A stretch of DNA of 64,000 nucleotides. It comes from Sphingomonas sp. 28-66-16. Lineage in GTDB: Bacteria; Pseudomonadota; Alphaproteobacteria; Sphingomonadales; Sphingomonadaceae. Below the pieces are notes generated by a model. The model was not told the DNA's origin. It worked only from the letters and a program-made list of their open reading frames with translations, and did not search any database. The translations under genes were made by a program, and so were the position numbers. The stretch lies in contig NCGF01000001.1 in NCBI GenBank assembly GCA_002281485.1, positions 124,001 through 188,000 on the forward strand. Direction: 5' to 3'. Below, piece after piece: positions 1 to 10,425 of the stretch; the first letter of the stretch is position 1, and each line of letters starts with the position of its first letter.

Positions 1-559
1 ATTTGACGGGCTTCTGGACGATCACTTCGCGCACCAGCGAGACTTCGATCGGTTTTTCCCGGCCGCGCCGGACCAGCGTCAGCGAAATCCGGGTGCCCGG
101 CTTGCCGCGCATCTCGGTGATCGCTTCATCGAGCGTCAGGCCGTAGAGCAATTTGCCGTTGAGCCGGGTGATATAGTCCCCGGCCTTCACCCCGGCGCGA
201 AACGCGGGCGTGTCCTCCTGCGGGGCGATCACCTTGACCGCGCCGTCCTCCATCGTCACCGACAGGCCCAGCCCGCCGTAGCTGCCCTCGGTCTGGATCC
301 GCAGATTATCGTAATCGACGCCGTCGGCGAAAGAGCTGTGCGGATCGAGCGCGGCGAGCATCCCCTGGATCGCGCCCTTGACGAGCACCTTGTTGTCGAC
401 CGGATCGACATAGTTGGCCTTGACGAGATTATAGACGTCCATGAATTCGTCGAGATCGCGGTAGGTGCTCGTATCGACCTGCGCCATCGCCCCCGTCGCG
501 ACGGGGATGAGCGCGAGCGTGGTGACGATCGCGGTGGCCTGGAGCAGTGCACGGGACAT
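1..559 (-). CDS. ctpA: S41 family C-terminal processing peptidase (CtpA-like), 3' part beyond window
   Basis: Periplasmic serine protease of the tail-specific/CtpA family; only about 186 N-terminal residues lie in the window. The first 27 residues form a signal peptide (hydrophobic core, then AMAQ cleavage region). The helical N-terminal segment YNLVKANYVDPVDNK follows, and then the family motif ALDPHSSFAD (about residue 70). A PDZ domain follows at about residues 92-175 (GSYGGLGLSV, AGVKAGDYI, RGKPGTRISL). The catalytic Ser/Lys region lies outside the window. The ATG at 559 starts exactly at the signal peptide. It is downstream of the EnvC-like gene with a gap of about 97 bases, the usual order in Proteobacteria, where both act on peptidoglycan-hydrolase regulation. 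The assignment is secure; the substrate is unknown. Confidence 0.93.
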   Translation of the reverse strand, partial: MSRALLQATAIVTTLALIPVATGAMAQVDTSTYRDLDEFMDVYNLVKANYVDPVDNKVLVKGAIQGMLAALDPHSSFADGVDYDNLRIQTEGSYGGLGLSVTMEDGAVKVIAPQEDTPAFRAGVKAGDYITRLNGKLLYGLTLDEAITEMRGKPGTRISLTLVRRGREKPIEVSLVREVIVQKPVK

Positions 560-655
560 GAACGCGGTACTTTCTGACAAGGGTATCGATTCCTGTGTAA
601 CGGCAAACCCCGCGCGATCAAAGCATCCCGAAGATGAATGCCGGCTGGCCGACTC

Positions 656-1858
656 TCATCCGAGCAACCGGGTCATGTCGATCGGCCGATCGCGGCGGCG
701 CAGCTCGACGGTGACGCGCGGCGATTCGCCCGCCGGCGCGCGGCCGATCGGGGTCCCTTGCGCCACCGGCGTCCCGACCGTGACCGAAATCTCGCCGAGA
801 TTGGCGATCAGCGAGGTCCAGCCGCCGCCATGGTCGATGATTACCACTTTGCCGTACGCGCGAAACGGCCGGGCGAAGACGATCCGACCCGCCGCCGGGG
901 CGACGATCTGCGCACCGGCCGCCGCCTCGATCGTGAGCCCGCGCGAGCGCACCCCCGAATCGGCGATCTCGCCGAGCCCGGTCACCACCCGGCCCGCCAC
1001 CGGCAAGCGATAGGGCGGCGCGGCGGGCGACCAACCGCGCAGATCGACGGGCGACGATGCCTCGCCCGGGCGCGGCGGGCGCGGCAGCGGGCCGGGCAGC
1101 GATTCGAGATCGGCGCGGACCGTCGCCTGATCGCCGAGCTGGTCCATCAGATCGACGATGTCGCGCGCGCGTTCGCCAAGCGCGATCGCCCGGTCCGATT
1201 CGAACAGCGCATCACGCCCCAGCGCGCGCGATTTCAGTCGATGCTCGGCCTCGAGCCGGGTGAGCGCCAGACGTTCGGCCTCGAGCCGCCCCCGGCTCTC
1301 GCGCAGCGCATCGACCGCCACGGCAGCATCGTTCTGCAACCGCCGGGTGCGTTGCAGCGCGGCGCGGACATCGGCGGTACGCGCGCGCACCACCGGCAAT
1401 ACGGTGCCGAGCACCGCGCGGACATGGACGAGATCGGTGACCGATCCCGGCTGGACGAGGCTGATGATCACCGGCCGTCGGGCGAGCGACTGGAGCGCGG
1501 CGATCAGCCGGGTGATCGGGCCCTGGCGTTCGGCGAGCGCGGCGCGCTGCCCCTCGAGCAGCCGGCGGATGATCGTGATCCGCGCCTGCGCTGCGCCGAT
1601 ATCGGCTTCGGCGCGCTGGATGCGCGCGGCGACGGCGGCTTCCTGCGCCCGCGCCTTGCGGGCCTCGTCGCGTTCGGTCGCGGCGGCGCGTTCGAGCGCG
1701 TCGGCGCGGGCCTGCGCCGCGGCCGACTGGGCCTTCGCCTCGCTCAGCCGCGTCCGGTCGGCGGCCAGGCCGCCCGGCGGCGTCCGGGTTGCCGGCGCAC
1801 TGGTGGCCAGCGCGAGCGCGCCCGCCACCGCCGCGCCTGATCGGGTCCACCGCGTCAT
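656..1858 (-). CDS. EnvC-like murein hydrolase activator with degenerate LytM (M23) domain
   Basis: A 400-residue exported protein. It has an N-terminal hydrophobic segment (about residues 8-22), a long Ala/Arg/Glu-rich coiled coil (about 30-260), a proline-rich linker, and a C-terminal LytM/M23 fold (about 290-400) ending ELRRRDRPIDMTRLLG. In active M23 peptidases the zinc ligands lie in an HxGxD-type loop and a C-terminal HxH. Here the first loop reads GVRSRGLTIE, and the HxH strand reads RVTVELR, so the metal ligands are missing. That is the EnvC/NlpD pattern of proteins that activate amidases rather than cut. The start was set at ATG 1858, which leaves 5 bases after rlmH; a longer frame to 1915 would overlap rlmH. 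The gene lies between rlmH and ctpA. Confidence 0.88.
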   Translation of the reverse strand: MTRWTRSGAAVAGALALATSAPATRTPPGGLAADRTRLSEAKAQSAAAQARADALERAAATERDEARKARAQEAAVAARIQRAEADIGAAQARITIIRRLLEGQRAALAERQGPITRLIAALQSLARRPVIISLVQPGSVTDLVHVRAVLGTVLPVVRARTADVRAALQRTRRLQNDAAVAVDALRESRGRLEAERLALTRLEAEHRLKSRALGRDALFESDRAIALGERARDIVDLMDQLGDQATVRADLESLPGPLPRPPRPGEASSPVDLRGWSPAAPPYRLPVAGRVVTGLGEIADSGVRSRGLTIEAAAGAQIVAPAAGRIVFARPFRAYGKVVIIDHGGGWTSLIANLGEISVTVGTPVAQGTPIGRAPAGESPRVTVELRRRDRPIDMTRLLG

Positions 1859-1863
1859 CGCCG

Positions 1864-2286
1864 CTATCCTTCGCGGTGATAGGGGTGATTGGCAAGAATG
1901 CTGGTCGCGCGCCACAATTGCTCGGCGAGCATCGCGCGCGCGAGCAGATGCGGCCAGGTGGCGCGGCCGAACGAGAGCAGCAGATCGGCCCCGGCGCGCG
2001 CGGCATCGTCGAAACCGTCCGCCGCCCCGATCATGAAGCGGGCCTCGCGCACCCCCTCGTCACGCCACCGACCGAGCCGATCGGCAAAGGCCTTCGAGCC
2101 CATCATCTCGCCGCTCTCGTCGAGCAGGATGCGCCGTCCCTGCGGCTCGATCGGCGGGACACGACCGCCGACGTCGGGCAATTCGGTGATCTTGACCGGC
2201 CAGGCGAGCCGCTTGACGTAACGATCGACCAGATCGGCTTCGGGACCGCGCCCGATCCGCCCGCGCGCGACGATATGCAGCAGCAA
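1864..2286 (-). CDS. rlmH: 23S rRNA (pseudouridine1915-N3)-methyltransferase RlmH
   Basis: A 140-residue SPOUT methyltransferase that methylates pseudouridine 1915 of 23S rRNA in assembled ribosomes. Visible family features are the N-terminus LLHIVARGRIGRGPE, the central LDESGEMMGSKAFAD segment, the SAM-binding knot FMIGAADGFDD, and the C-terminal EQLWRATSILANHPYHR, which is nearly invariant in RlmH. The start is TTG at 2286, since no ATG or GTG fits. It gives the family's normal length and begins 8 bases after rsfS. The rsfS-rlmH pairing is conserved across bacteria and supports the call. Confidence 0.95.
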   Translation of the reverse strand: MLLHIVARGRIGRGPEADLVDRYVKRLAWPVKITELPDVGGRVPPIEPQGRRILLDESGEMMGSKAFADRLGRWRDEGVREARFMIGAADGFDDAARAGADLLLSFGRATWPHLLARAMLAEQLWRATSILANHPYHREG

Positions 2287-2294
2287 CGCCCCGG

Positions 2295-2693
2295 TCAGGC
2301 CTGGGCAGCGTCCGGAACGACCGTCGGCGCGTCGCCGAACGCCCACATCCGCTCGAGATTGTAGAAGCTGCGGACCTCCGGGCGAAACAGATGGACGATG
2401 ACGTCGCCGGCATCGATCAGCACCCAGTCCGCCGTCGGAAGCCCCTCGATCCGCACCGACCGGCCGAGCTCGACCTTGATCTTCTCGCTGAGCTTGGAGG
2501 CCATCGACGCGACCTGGCGCGTCGATCGGCCGCTCGCGATCACCATGTGATCGGCGATGCTGCTCTTGCCGGCGAGCGGGATCGAGACCGTCTCGACCGC
2601 CTGATCGTCGTCGAGCGACGCGAGAACGAGTTGATGCAGCGCCTCGACACGATCCGTGTCGGACGATCGATAGGTTTGCGGGGATGAAGCCAA
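2295..2693 (-). CDS. rsfS: Ribosome silencing factor RsfS
   Basis: A 132-residue protein of the RsfS/Iojap family, which binds ribosomal protein uL14 and blocks subunit joining when nutrients are low. Diagnostic stretches are DHMVIASGRSTRQVASMA (about residues 48-65), GLPTADWVLIDAGDVIVHLF, and RSFYNLERMW near the C-terminus. The ATG at 2693 lies 8 bases downstream of nadD, and the gene is followed by rlmH. The nadD-rsfS-rlmH order is the standard one, so the three are probably cotranscribed. Confidence 0.96.
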   Translation of the reverse strand: MASSPQTYRSSDTDRVEALHQLVLASLDDDQAVETVSIPLAGKSSIADHMVIASGRSTRQVASMASKLSEKIKVELGRSVRIEGLPTADWVLIDAGDVIVHLFRPEVRSFYNLERMWAFGDAPTVVPDAAQA

Positions 2694-2701
2694 GGGAACT
2701 C

Positions 2702-3340
2702 CTAGGGTGAGGGCGCGTCGGCATCGGCGCCGCGCGTCACAGGGGATTGGTCGAGATAACGGAAATGCCAGGCGGGATCGGCCTTGCGCAGCCGGGTCGC
2801 CGAGGTCTCATCGGGGCGAAAGCGCAACAGCACGAGGGCTGGCAATCTCCACCTCGTCCAACTCGTTGCCTGATATGCGGGGTGGACGAACCGCCGCAAC
2901 CAGCCCATCGCGGGGGCCGCGCGGGCAGCATGGTCATAGCCCGGACGGGCGATAACTGCAATCGCAACCTGCCGCGCGATTTTCCGCCACCCGCGCCACT
3001 GGTGGAACTGGGCGAGATTGTCTCCGCCCATCAGCCAGATGAAGTCAAATTTGGGGTACATTCGGATGAGCTTGTCGATCGTATCGACGGTGTAGCGCGT
3101 GCCGAGCCGCTGCTCGATCGCGCTGACCTTGATCGGGGCATGGCGCGCCATCTTCACCGCCGACGCATAGCGCGCGGCGAAGGGCGCCATGTCGCCGGCC
3201 TTTTCCTTGAGCGGGTTGCCGGGCGATACCAGCCACCAGATTTCGTCGAGATCGAGCGCGGCAAAGGCGGCCATGCTGATCGAGCGATGCCCCTTGTGCG
3301 CCGGATTGAACGAGCCGCCGAGAATGCCGATTCGGGTCAC
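2702..3340 (-). CDS. nadD: Nicotinate-nucleotide adenylyltransferase NadD
   Basis: A 212-residue nucleotidyltransferase that transfers AMP from ATP to nicotinate mononucleotide in NAD synthesis. The N-terminus GILGGSFNPAHKGHRSIS carries the HxGH-type ATP-binding signature. FIWLMGGDNLAQFHQW (about residues 99-114) is the NadD substrate loop, and TSATRLRK near the C-terminus corresponds to the ISxTxIR ATP-binding motif. Length is normal. It sits 46 bases downstream of proA and upstream of rsfS on the same strand. Confidence 0.95.
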   Translation of the reverse strand: MTRIGILGGSFNPAHKGHRSISMAAFAALDLDEIWWLVSPGNPLKEKAGDMAPFAARYASAVKMARHAPIKVSAIEQRLGTRYTVDTIDKLIRMYPKFDFIWLMGGDNLAQFHQWRGWRKIARQVAIAVIARPGYDHAARAAPAMGWLRRFVHPAYQATSWTRWRLPALVLLRFRPDETSATRLRKADPAWHFRYLDQSPVTRGADADAPSP

Positions 3341-3386
3341 AAGGCTCCTTCGACTTCAGTCGGCCCGTCGTCGCTGCGGCTCCGGG

Positions 3387-4640
3387 TCAATCGCGCACCT
3401 GCCCGGTGCCGCGCCCGACCCATTTATACGTCGTCAGCCCCTCGAGCGCGACCGGGCCGCGCGCGTGGAGGCGGCCGGTGGCGATGCCGATCTCGGCGCC
3501 GAGGCCGAACTCGCCGCCGTCGGCGAACTGGGTCGAGGCGTTCCACAGCACGATCGCGCTATCGACCTCGGCGAGAAAGCGTTCGGCGACGGCCGGATCT
3601 TCGGCGACGATCGCGTCGGTGTGATGCGAGCCATGCGCGGCGATATGCGCGATCGCGCCATCGACGCCGTCGACGAGCCTCGCCGAGGCGATCGCGTCGA
3701 GATATTCGGTGTCCCAGTCCGCGCTGCTGGCGGCGCGCACCGACGGGACCAGTCGGCGCAGATCGACGTCGCCGCGCACCTCGCACCCGCCCGCCGCGAG
3801 CGCGCCGACGAGCGTCGCGGCGTCGGGAAAGGCGCGATCGATCAGCAATGTCTCCATCGAGCCGCACACCCCGGTGCGGCGCATCTTGGCGTTGACGACG
3901 ATCGCCTCGGCCATCGCCGGATCGGCCGAGCCATCGACATAGACGTGATTGATCCCGTCGAGATGCGCGAGCACCGGCACCCGCGCCTCTGCCTGAACCC
4001 GCGCGACGAGGCTCTTGCCGCCGCGCGGGACGATCATGTCGATCGCGCCCGAGGCGGTGAGCATCGCGCCGACGACGGCCCGGTCGGTCACCGGCACCAG
4101 CTGCACCGCGTGCGCGTCGAGCCCCGCCGCCGCCAGCCCCGCAGCGAAGGCGGCGTGGATCGCGTGGTTGCTTTGCGTCGCCTCCGATCCGCCGCGCAGG
4201 ATCACCGCATTGCCCGATCGAACGCACAAGGCGGCCGCGTCGGCGGTCACATTAGGGCGGCTTTCGTAGATGATGCCGATGACGCCGATCGGGACCCGCA
4301 CGCGGCTGAGCGCGATGCCGCTCGGCGCGATATGCCGGTCGATCACCTGGCCCACCGAATCGGGCAGATCGGCGACGCTGGCGACGCCCGCTGCCATCGC
4401 CTCGACCCGGGCCGGATCGAGCCGCAACCGATCGAGCATCGCCGGGGACAAGCCCGCGCGTTCGGCACCCGCCATATCCTGCGCATTGGCGGCGACGATG
4501 GCGTCGCTTGCCCCGCGCAACCCGTCTGCTGCAAGGTGCAGCGCGCGCGCCTTCGCGGCGGCGGGCAGCCCGGCGAGCTGGCGCGTCGCGGTGCGCGCGC
4601 GGGTCGCCATGTCGGCGATCAGGCGATGAGCGTCGGTCAT
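3387..4640 (-). CDS. proA: Glutamate-5-semialdehyde dehydrogenase (gamma-glutamyl phosphate reductase)
   Basis: A 417-residue NADPH-dependent enzyme reducing gamma-glutamyl phosphate to glutamate semialdehyde, the second step of proline synthesis. It has an aldehyde-dehydrogenase fold. GVIGIIYESRPNVTADAA lies in the cofactor-binding half (about residue 120). The catalytic cysteine sits in RRTGVCGSMETLL (about residue 260), and the C-terminus TYKWVGRGTGQVRD is typical of ProA. The ATG at 4640 gives full family length. It is the first gene of the minus-strand run proA-nadD-rsfS-rlmH and lies 93 bases from the divergent DUF3667 gene. proB is not in the window. Confidence 0.96.
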   Translation of the reverse strand: MTDAHRLIADMATRARTATRQLAGLPAAAKARALHLAADGLRGASDAIVAANAQDMAGAERAGLSPAMLDRLRLDPARVEAMAAGVASVADLPDSVGQVIDRHIAPSGIALSRVRVPIGVIGIIYESRPNVTADAAALCVRSGNAVILRGGSEATQSNHAIHAAFAAGLAAAGLDAHAVQLVPVTDRAVVGAMLTASGAIDMIVPRGGKSLVARVQAEARVPVLAHLDGINHVYVDGSADPAMAEAIVVNAKMRRTGVCGSMETLLIDRAFPDAATLVGALAAGGCEVRGDVDLRRLVPSVRAASSADWDTEYLDAIASARLVDGVDGAIAHIAAHGSHHTDAIVAEDPAVAERFLAEVDSAIVLWNASTQFADGGEFGLGAEIGIATGRLHARGPVALEGLTTYKWVGRGTGQVRD

Positions 4641-4733
4641 GCCGAATCGCTAGCAGGGCGCGGCCGCGACGCCAACCACCGCAGCACCCAAGATTTTGTC
4701 GCGCGCTGGCCCAGAGTTTGATAGCCTGCCGGC

Positions 4734-5813
4734 ATGTCGGGGGGAATGGAAGCGGCGGGTGATCTCGCCACCGGGGGCCTGATCGGTCGCGCATTCGAGC
4801 CGCGCGCCGGCGAGGCCGTGACGGGTGCGCACGGCCATGGGCTTTGCCTCAATTGCGGAACCGCGCTCGCCGGCGATTTTTGTCATCACTGCGGCCAGTC
4901 GGCGCACGTGCACAGCACGCTTGCGTCGATCGGCCATGATCTGCTCCACGGCGTCTGGCATTTCGAAGGCAAGATCTGGTCGACGCTGCCGATGCTGTTC
5001 ACGCGGCCCGGCCAGCTCACGCGCCGCTACATCGCCGGGGAGCGCGCGCGATTCGTGTCGCCGCTCGCGCTGTTCCTGTTCTCGGTGTTCCTGATGGTCG
5101 CCACTTTCTCGACGATCGGCGGCCCGATCGGCGGCAACGATTTGGCGGTCAATCGCAACGGCGCCAAATTGACACCGCCCGAAGTGGTCAAGGAAATCGA
5201 GCAGCAGAAGGCCAATCGCATCAAACTGGTTGCCGAGCGCGATGCGCTGCGCGCGAAGGGCGCCGATACCGACAAGATCGACGCCAGGATCGAGTCCGTC
5301 GACGAGGACATCGATCAACTGCAAGCCGCACACGATCTGACCACCGGCAAAATCATCGATATCAAAAAGAGCGAGGTCAAGACCGGCTGGGGCTGGCTCG
5401 ACTATCGGCTGAAGCACATGCTCGAGGAACCCAAGCTCTACCTCTACAAGATGCAATCGAGCGCCTATAAATATAGCTGGGCCCTCATTCCGATATCGCT
5501 GCCATTCATCTGGCTGTTATTTGCCTTTCGCCGCGACGTCGGCCCCTATGATCATGCCATCTTCGCGATCTATTCCCTGTCGGCGATGACGATGGGCGCG
5601 GTGCTGCTGAGCTTCGGCAAAGTGATTGGATTGCCGGGTGGGATGATCGCGACGATCCTGACCTTCGGCCCACCGCTGCACATGTACAAGCAATTGCGCG
5701 GCGCTTACGGCATTGGCCGGTTCGGCGCACTCTGGCGCACGGTGGCTTTGCTGTTCTTCGCGATGTTCGCCGGGATCATCTTCTTCTTCGTGATCCTTGG
5801 GCTGATCGCCTGA
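4734..5813 (+). CDS. DUF3667 family membrane protein with zinc-ribbon
   Basis: A 359-residue protein of unknown function. A short zinc-ribbon-like element, CLNCGTALAGDFCHHCGQ, occurs at about residues 38-55. It is followed by the DUF3667 core (HFEGKIWSTLPMLFTRPGQL, then RRYIAGERARFVSPLALFLF). A charged coiled-coil segment (about residues 155-210) separates the first membrane helix (about 105-125) from three or four further helices between about 245 and 355. The ATG at 4734 is the first available start; a second ATG four codons later is possible. It diverges from proA and converges on the small exported gene downstream. DUF3667 proteins are common in sphingomonads and Bacteroidetes, but their role is not established. 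Confidence 0.85.
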   Translation: MSGGMEAAGDLATGGLIGRAFEPRAGEAVTGAHGHGLCLNCGTALAGDFCHHCGQSAHVHSTLASIGHDLLHGVWHFEGKIWSTLPMLFTRPGQLTRRYIAGERARFVSPLALFLFSVFLMVATFSTIGGPIGGNDLAVNRNGAKLTPPEVVKEIEQQKANRIKLVAERDALRAKGADTDKIDARIESVDEDIDQLQAAHDLTTGKIIDIKKSEVKTGWGWLDYRLKHMLEEPKLYLYKMQSSAYKYSWALIPISLPFIWLLFAFRRDVGPYDHAIFAIYSLSAMTMGAVLLSFGKVIGLPGGMIATILTFGPPLHMYKQLRGAYGIGRFGALWRTVALLFFAMFAGIIFFFVILGLIA

Positions 5814-5846
5814 TCACCCCCGCCGGCTGGCCGCCAACGGCGATGG

Positions 5847-6230
5847 CTATGCCTTGCAGGGATAACGCCGCGTCATGAACGCCACGAAGGCTGCATTGAC
5901 GCTGGTCTTCGGGCGCGCAACTTCGGGAATGGTGCGAAATTCGGCGATGAGCTCGTCGCTCGTCACCTTGGCGGTGCCTTTGGGCGGCGGGCAGCTCGAC
6001 GGCTTGCGCCCGGCGGCGATCTGCGCCTCGAGCCCGGCGCGATAGGCATTCGACGCGCCGGTGACTTCCGTGCGGAGCGCGGCGATGTCGGGCGATCCAA
6101 CCGCGAGAAACCCCTTGGCCTTGAGCGCATCGACCTTGCCGAGAAATTCGGCGACCGTCATCGCCTGCGCGGTCATCGGCAACGCAGCCGCCAGCATTGC
6201 CAACCCGATCGCCACCTTACGCATGCTCAC
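5847..6230 (-). CDS. Small exported protein, tentatively Rap1a/Tai-like
   Basis: A 127-residue protein with a clear signal peptide (about residues 1-23, ending AQA). The mature part has only two cysteines, in SSCPPPKG and in the C-terminal RRYPCKA, likely a disulfide. The spacing Cys-Pro-Pro, an amphipathic helix, then a C-terminal aromatic-Pro-Cys resembles the Rap1a/Tai immunity-protein fold (established knowledge, matched here by eye only). No type VI secretion gene or effector is nearby, so an immunity role is not supported. An ATG at 6224 is an alternative start. It lies downstream of ftsH, separated by a hairpin, and converges with the DUF3667 gene. Confidence 0.7.
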   Translation of the reverse strand: MSMRKVAIGLAMLAAALPMTAQAMTVAEFLGKVDALKAKGFLAVGSPDIAALRTEVTGASNAYRAGLEAQIAAGRKPSSCPPPKGTAKVTSDELIAEFRTIPEVARPKTSVNAAFVAFMTRRYPCKA

Positions 6231-6272
6231 GTCTCCCTTGACACGGCGCGCGCCATATCAAGCCGAGCCAGG

Positions 6273-6301
6273 GGTGGGAAGCGCCAATCGCGCCTCCCAC
6301 C
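6273..6301 (-). terminator. Candidate terminator hairpin downstream of ftsH
   Basis: A 12-bp stem with one mismatch and a 5-base loop begins 7 bases after the ftsH stop codon. The arms are GGTGGGAAGCGC and GCGCCTCCCACC. There is no strong U-tract, so it may act with Rho or protect the 3' end. It separates the cpoB-tilS-ftsH unit from the small exported gene. Confidence 0.5.
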
Positions 6302-6308
6302 GGGGCGC

Positions 6309-8264
<1,956 letters not shown>

Positions 8265-8290
8265 GGTCGCTTGGTACCTTTCCGATCCTC

Positions 8291-8318
8291 AAGATAGGCA
8301 TCCGCAGGTTAATGGCAA
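8291..8318 (-). promoter_or_regulatory. Candidate promoter of ftsH
   Basis: Read on the minus strand, TTGCCA is followed after 16 bases by TATCTT, a plausible sigma-70-type pair lying 27-54 bases upstream of the ftsH ATG. It was found by eye; in GC-rich alphaproteobacteria such matches are weak evidence. Confidence 0.3.
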
Positions 8319-8344
8319 TGGAACAAGTTACGGGATTAAGTCCA

Positions 8345-9400
8345 TCAGTGCGATCGGCGCGGCGGGGCTTCGGCAAAGCGCCAGACCCGCCCCACCGGCT
8401 TGACGAGAATGCCGCCCTGGGTCGCGGCTTTGCCGGCCTCGAGCGAGTCGAGCAGCGGTTCGATATTGACGGCATCGGTAAAGGTCGGGCGCTCGATCGC
8501 ACGGACCATGCGCACCTCGGCAATCGCCGCGCGCGTCAGCCGACGCCGCATTTCGCGCGGCAGGTCTGCCATGTCGAGCCACAGCTGACCGTCGGCATCG
8601 GCGACACCTGCGGGCAGTTGCCGGCGCGTCGACAGGAGCCATGCCTCCATCGCCTGCAGTGCGGCATCGGCCTCGGCCAGATGCGCCGCCGCGCGGGCGA
8701 GCGGCGCGGCATCGAGCAGCGGAGAGGCCTGCAGCAGCGCGCGAAACTGCGTCCTATCGAACCGCGCATCGGCGTTGCTCGGATCGTCTACGAACGGGAC
8801 GCCGCATGCGCGCGCGATCGCACGCAATTCGGCCGAGCGCCAGCCGAGCAGCGGGCGGATCAGCGCGAGCATGGCCGGGTTCGCCGAGGGATCGTGGTCC
8901 GATCGGCGGCGGTCGACCAGATCGAGCGATCGCCGCGGCCGGATGCCGGCGAGCCCCGCCACCCCCGAACCGCGCGCCGCGCGCATCAGGAAGGTTTCCG
9001 CCTGATCGTCGGCATGATGCGCCGTCGCCAGAAACGGCGCGCCGACGTCGATCGCCCAGCGGGCCAACAGCCGGTAACGCTGGCGTCGCGCCCAATCGTG
9101 GAGATTGTCGCTTGGTCCCCGGGCGGACCCGATGGCCAGCGTGGCATGGGCAATCCCGTGATCGGTGCACCAGGCCGCGACCATTGCCGCTTCGGCGGCA
9201 CTGCCGGGGCGCAGGCCGTGATCGACTGTCGCCACCGCCAGCTGCCCCGGAAAAGCCGCCGCCGCGAGCGCCAGCATCGCCATGCTGTCGGGGCCGCCCG
9301 ATACCGCCAGCGCCAGCCGGCGATCGCCGAGCGGCCCTGTCAGCGTTTCGAGATCGACCCGGAACCGCGCGTCGGGCGTCGGATCGGGCGCGCCGGCCAT
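8345..9400 (-). CDS. tilS: tRNA(Ile)-lysidine synthase TilS
   Basis: A 351-residue PP-loop ATPase that converts cytidine 34 of the AUA-decoding tRNA-Ile to lysidine. The PP-loop SGGPDS is at residues 34-39. VDHGLRPGSAAEA and ATAHHADDQAET are the further conserved N-type ATP-pyrophosphatase motifs, and FVDDPSNADARFDR is the TilS-specific DPSN motif. The C-terminal part is short, as in other alphaproteobacterial TilS. The ATG at 9400 leaves 7 bases after cpoB; an upstream start at 9451 would overlap cpoB by 44 bases and adds no conserved sequence. Confidence 0.95.
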   Translation of the reverse strand: MAGAPDPTPDARFRVDLETLTGPLGDRRLALAVSGGPDSMAMLALAAAAFPGQLAVATVDHGLRPGSAAEAAMVAAWCTDHGIAHATLAIGSARGPSDNLHDWARRQRYRLLARWAIDVGAPFLATAHHADDQAETFLMRAARGSGVAGLAGIRPRRSLDLVDRRRSDHDPSANPAMLALIRPLLGWRSAELRAIARACGVPFVDDPSNADARFDRTQFRALLQASPLLDAAPLARAAAHLAEADAALQAMEAWLLSTRRQLPAGVADADGQLWLDMADLPREMRRRLTRAAIAEVRMVRAIERPTFTDAVNIEPLLDSLEAGKAATQGGILVKPVGRVWRFAEAPPRRSH

Positions 9401-9407
9401 CTCGCGA

Positions 9408-10388
9408 TCAGGCGCCCTTGCACTTCTCTTCGCTACGCCCGCGGGCGACATCGGCCTTCATCGACGCGGTGATGCGGTCGCCATAAACCTCGGTCAGCTC
9501 GTCATAGACCTTGCAGATATCGGCCGACGGCTTGCCGAGCTTCTTCAGCGCGACGGCGAGATAATAAAGGCTTTCGGGCGCGCGCTCGCCATCGTGGAAC
9601 TTCTTGTAGTTGTCATAAAAGGCGAGCGAGGCGAGCGAGGGCTTGCCATCGTCGAGATAGGTGCGGCCGAGCAGGTTCTGCGCCCAGCTGGCGCGGCGAT
9701 GATTGGGATATTTGGCGACCACCGATTTGAGTTGCGCTTCGGCCTCCGGATAGAGTTTCGCCGCCCAGAGCCGGTAGCCATAGACATAATCATCGTCGGC
9801 CGGGTCATCGGTCCTGGGCTTTTCGACCGCGGCGACCAATTGGGCTCGCGCCGGCGCGACGGCGCCGGGCTTGGCCGGATCGGCGGGCACGGCGCTGCCC
9901 GGCTTGGGTTTGGGTTTGGCGGCCGGCCCGGTGCCGGTGCCCGCCGTCGGGGCGGTCGCGTTCGGCACGGTCAGCGGCGCGGCGGTCGCGGTCGACGAGG
10001 CGGCGTCTTCGAGAACCTTCAGCCGCGCCTCGGTGGTGCGCTTATAGGCGTTGAACGCGTCCTCGATCAGCTGCAGCTTGTGCTGCGCCTGTTCGATCTG
10101 CCCGGTCATCGAGGAAAATTGCGATTCGAGCGCGTTCACCCGGGCATTGAGATCGGTCACCGGGCTGCTCGCCGGGGTGCCGGGCAGCGGGTTGGCCGGA
10201 CCCTGCGGCGCGGTGATGTCGGGGGGGAAATATTGGCTGTTGCCGCCGGGAAAAACCTTGCGCTGCACGGCGCGCATTTCGCGCTCGAGCCGGTCGACCC
10301 GACCGTCGATCGCGCTCTGCGCCCAGGCGCTGCCCGATCCCAGTGTCAGCCCAGCCAGCAAGAGCATCACCATCTTGTGTGTACGCAT
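9408..10388 (-). CDS. cpoB: Cell division coordinator CpoB (YbgF), Tol-Pal associated
   Basis: A 326-residue periplasmic protein linking Tol-Pal action with peptidoglycan synthesis during constriction. A signal peptide (about residues 1-22, ending AWAQ) precedes an N-terminal coiled coil (about 25-60 and 90-130). A long Ala/Pro/Lys-rich linker and three C-terminal TPR-like repeats (about 200-315) follow, with typical helices such as YGYRLWAAKLYPEAEAQL. The start at 10388 is preferred over the adjacent ATG at 10391 because of its spacing from GGGGGAG. tolQRAB-pal are not in the window. The gene begins a unit with tilS and ftsH. Confidence 0.92.
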   Translation of the reverse strand: MRTHKMVMLLLAGLTLGSGSAWAQSAIDGRVDRLEREMRAVQRKVFPGGNSQYFPPDITAPQGPANPLPGTPASSPVTDLNARVNALESQFSSMTGQIEQAQHKLQLIEDAFNAYKRTTEARLKVLEDAASSTATAAPLTVPNATAPTAGTGTGPAAKPKPKPGSAVPADPAKPGAVAPARAQLVAAVEKPRTDDPADDDYVYGYRLWAAKLYPEAEAQLKSVVAKYPNHRRASWAQNLLGRTYLDDGKPSLASLAFYDNYKKFHDGERAPESLYYLAVALKKLGKPSADICKVYDELTEVYGDRITASMKADVARGRSEEKCKGA

Positions 10389-10425
10389 CATACTCCCCCG
10401 GGGCACCCAATATATCCAATATAGC

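Noticed and set aside
3189-4721. A plus-strand frame opposite proA and nadD
   Set aside because: Antisense to two conserved genes with clear catalytic motifs; no independent support.
4641-4733. Divergent gap between proA and the DUF3667 gene searched for regulatory sites
   Set aside because: No convincing promoter pair or palindrome could be seen.
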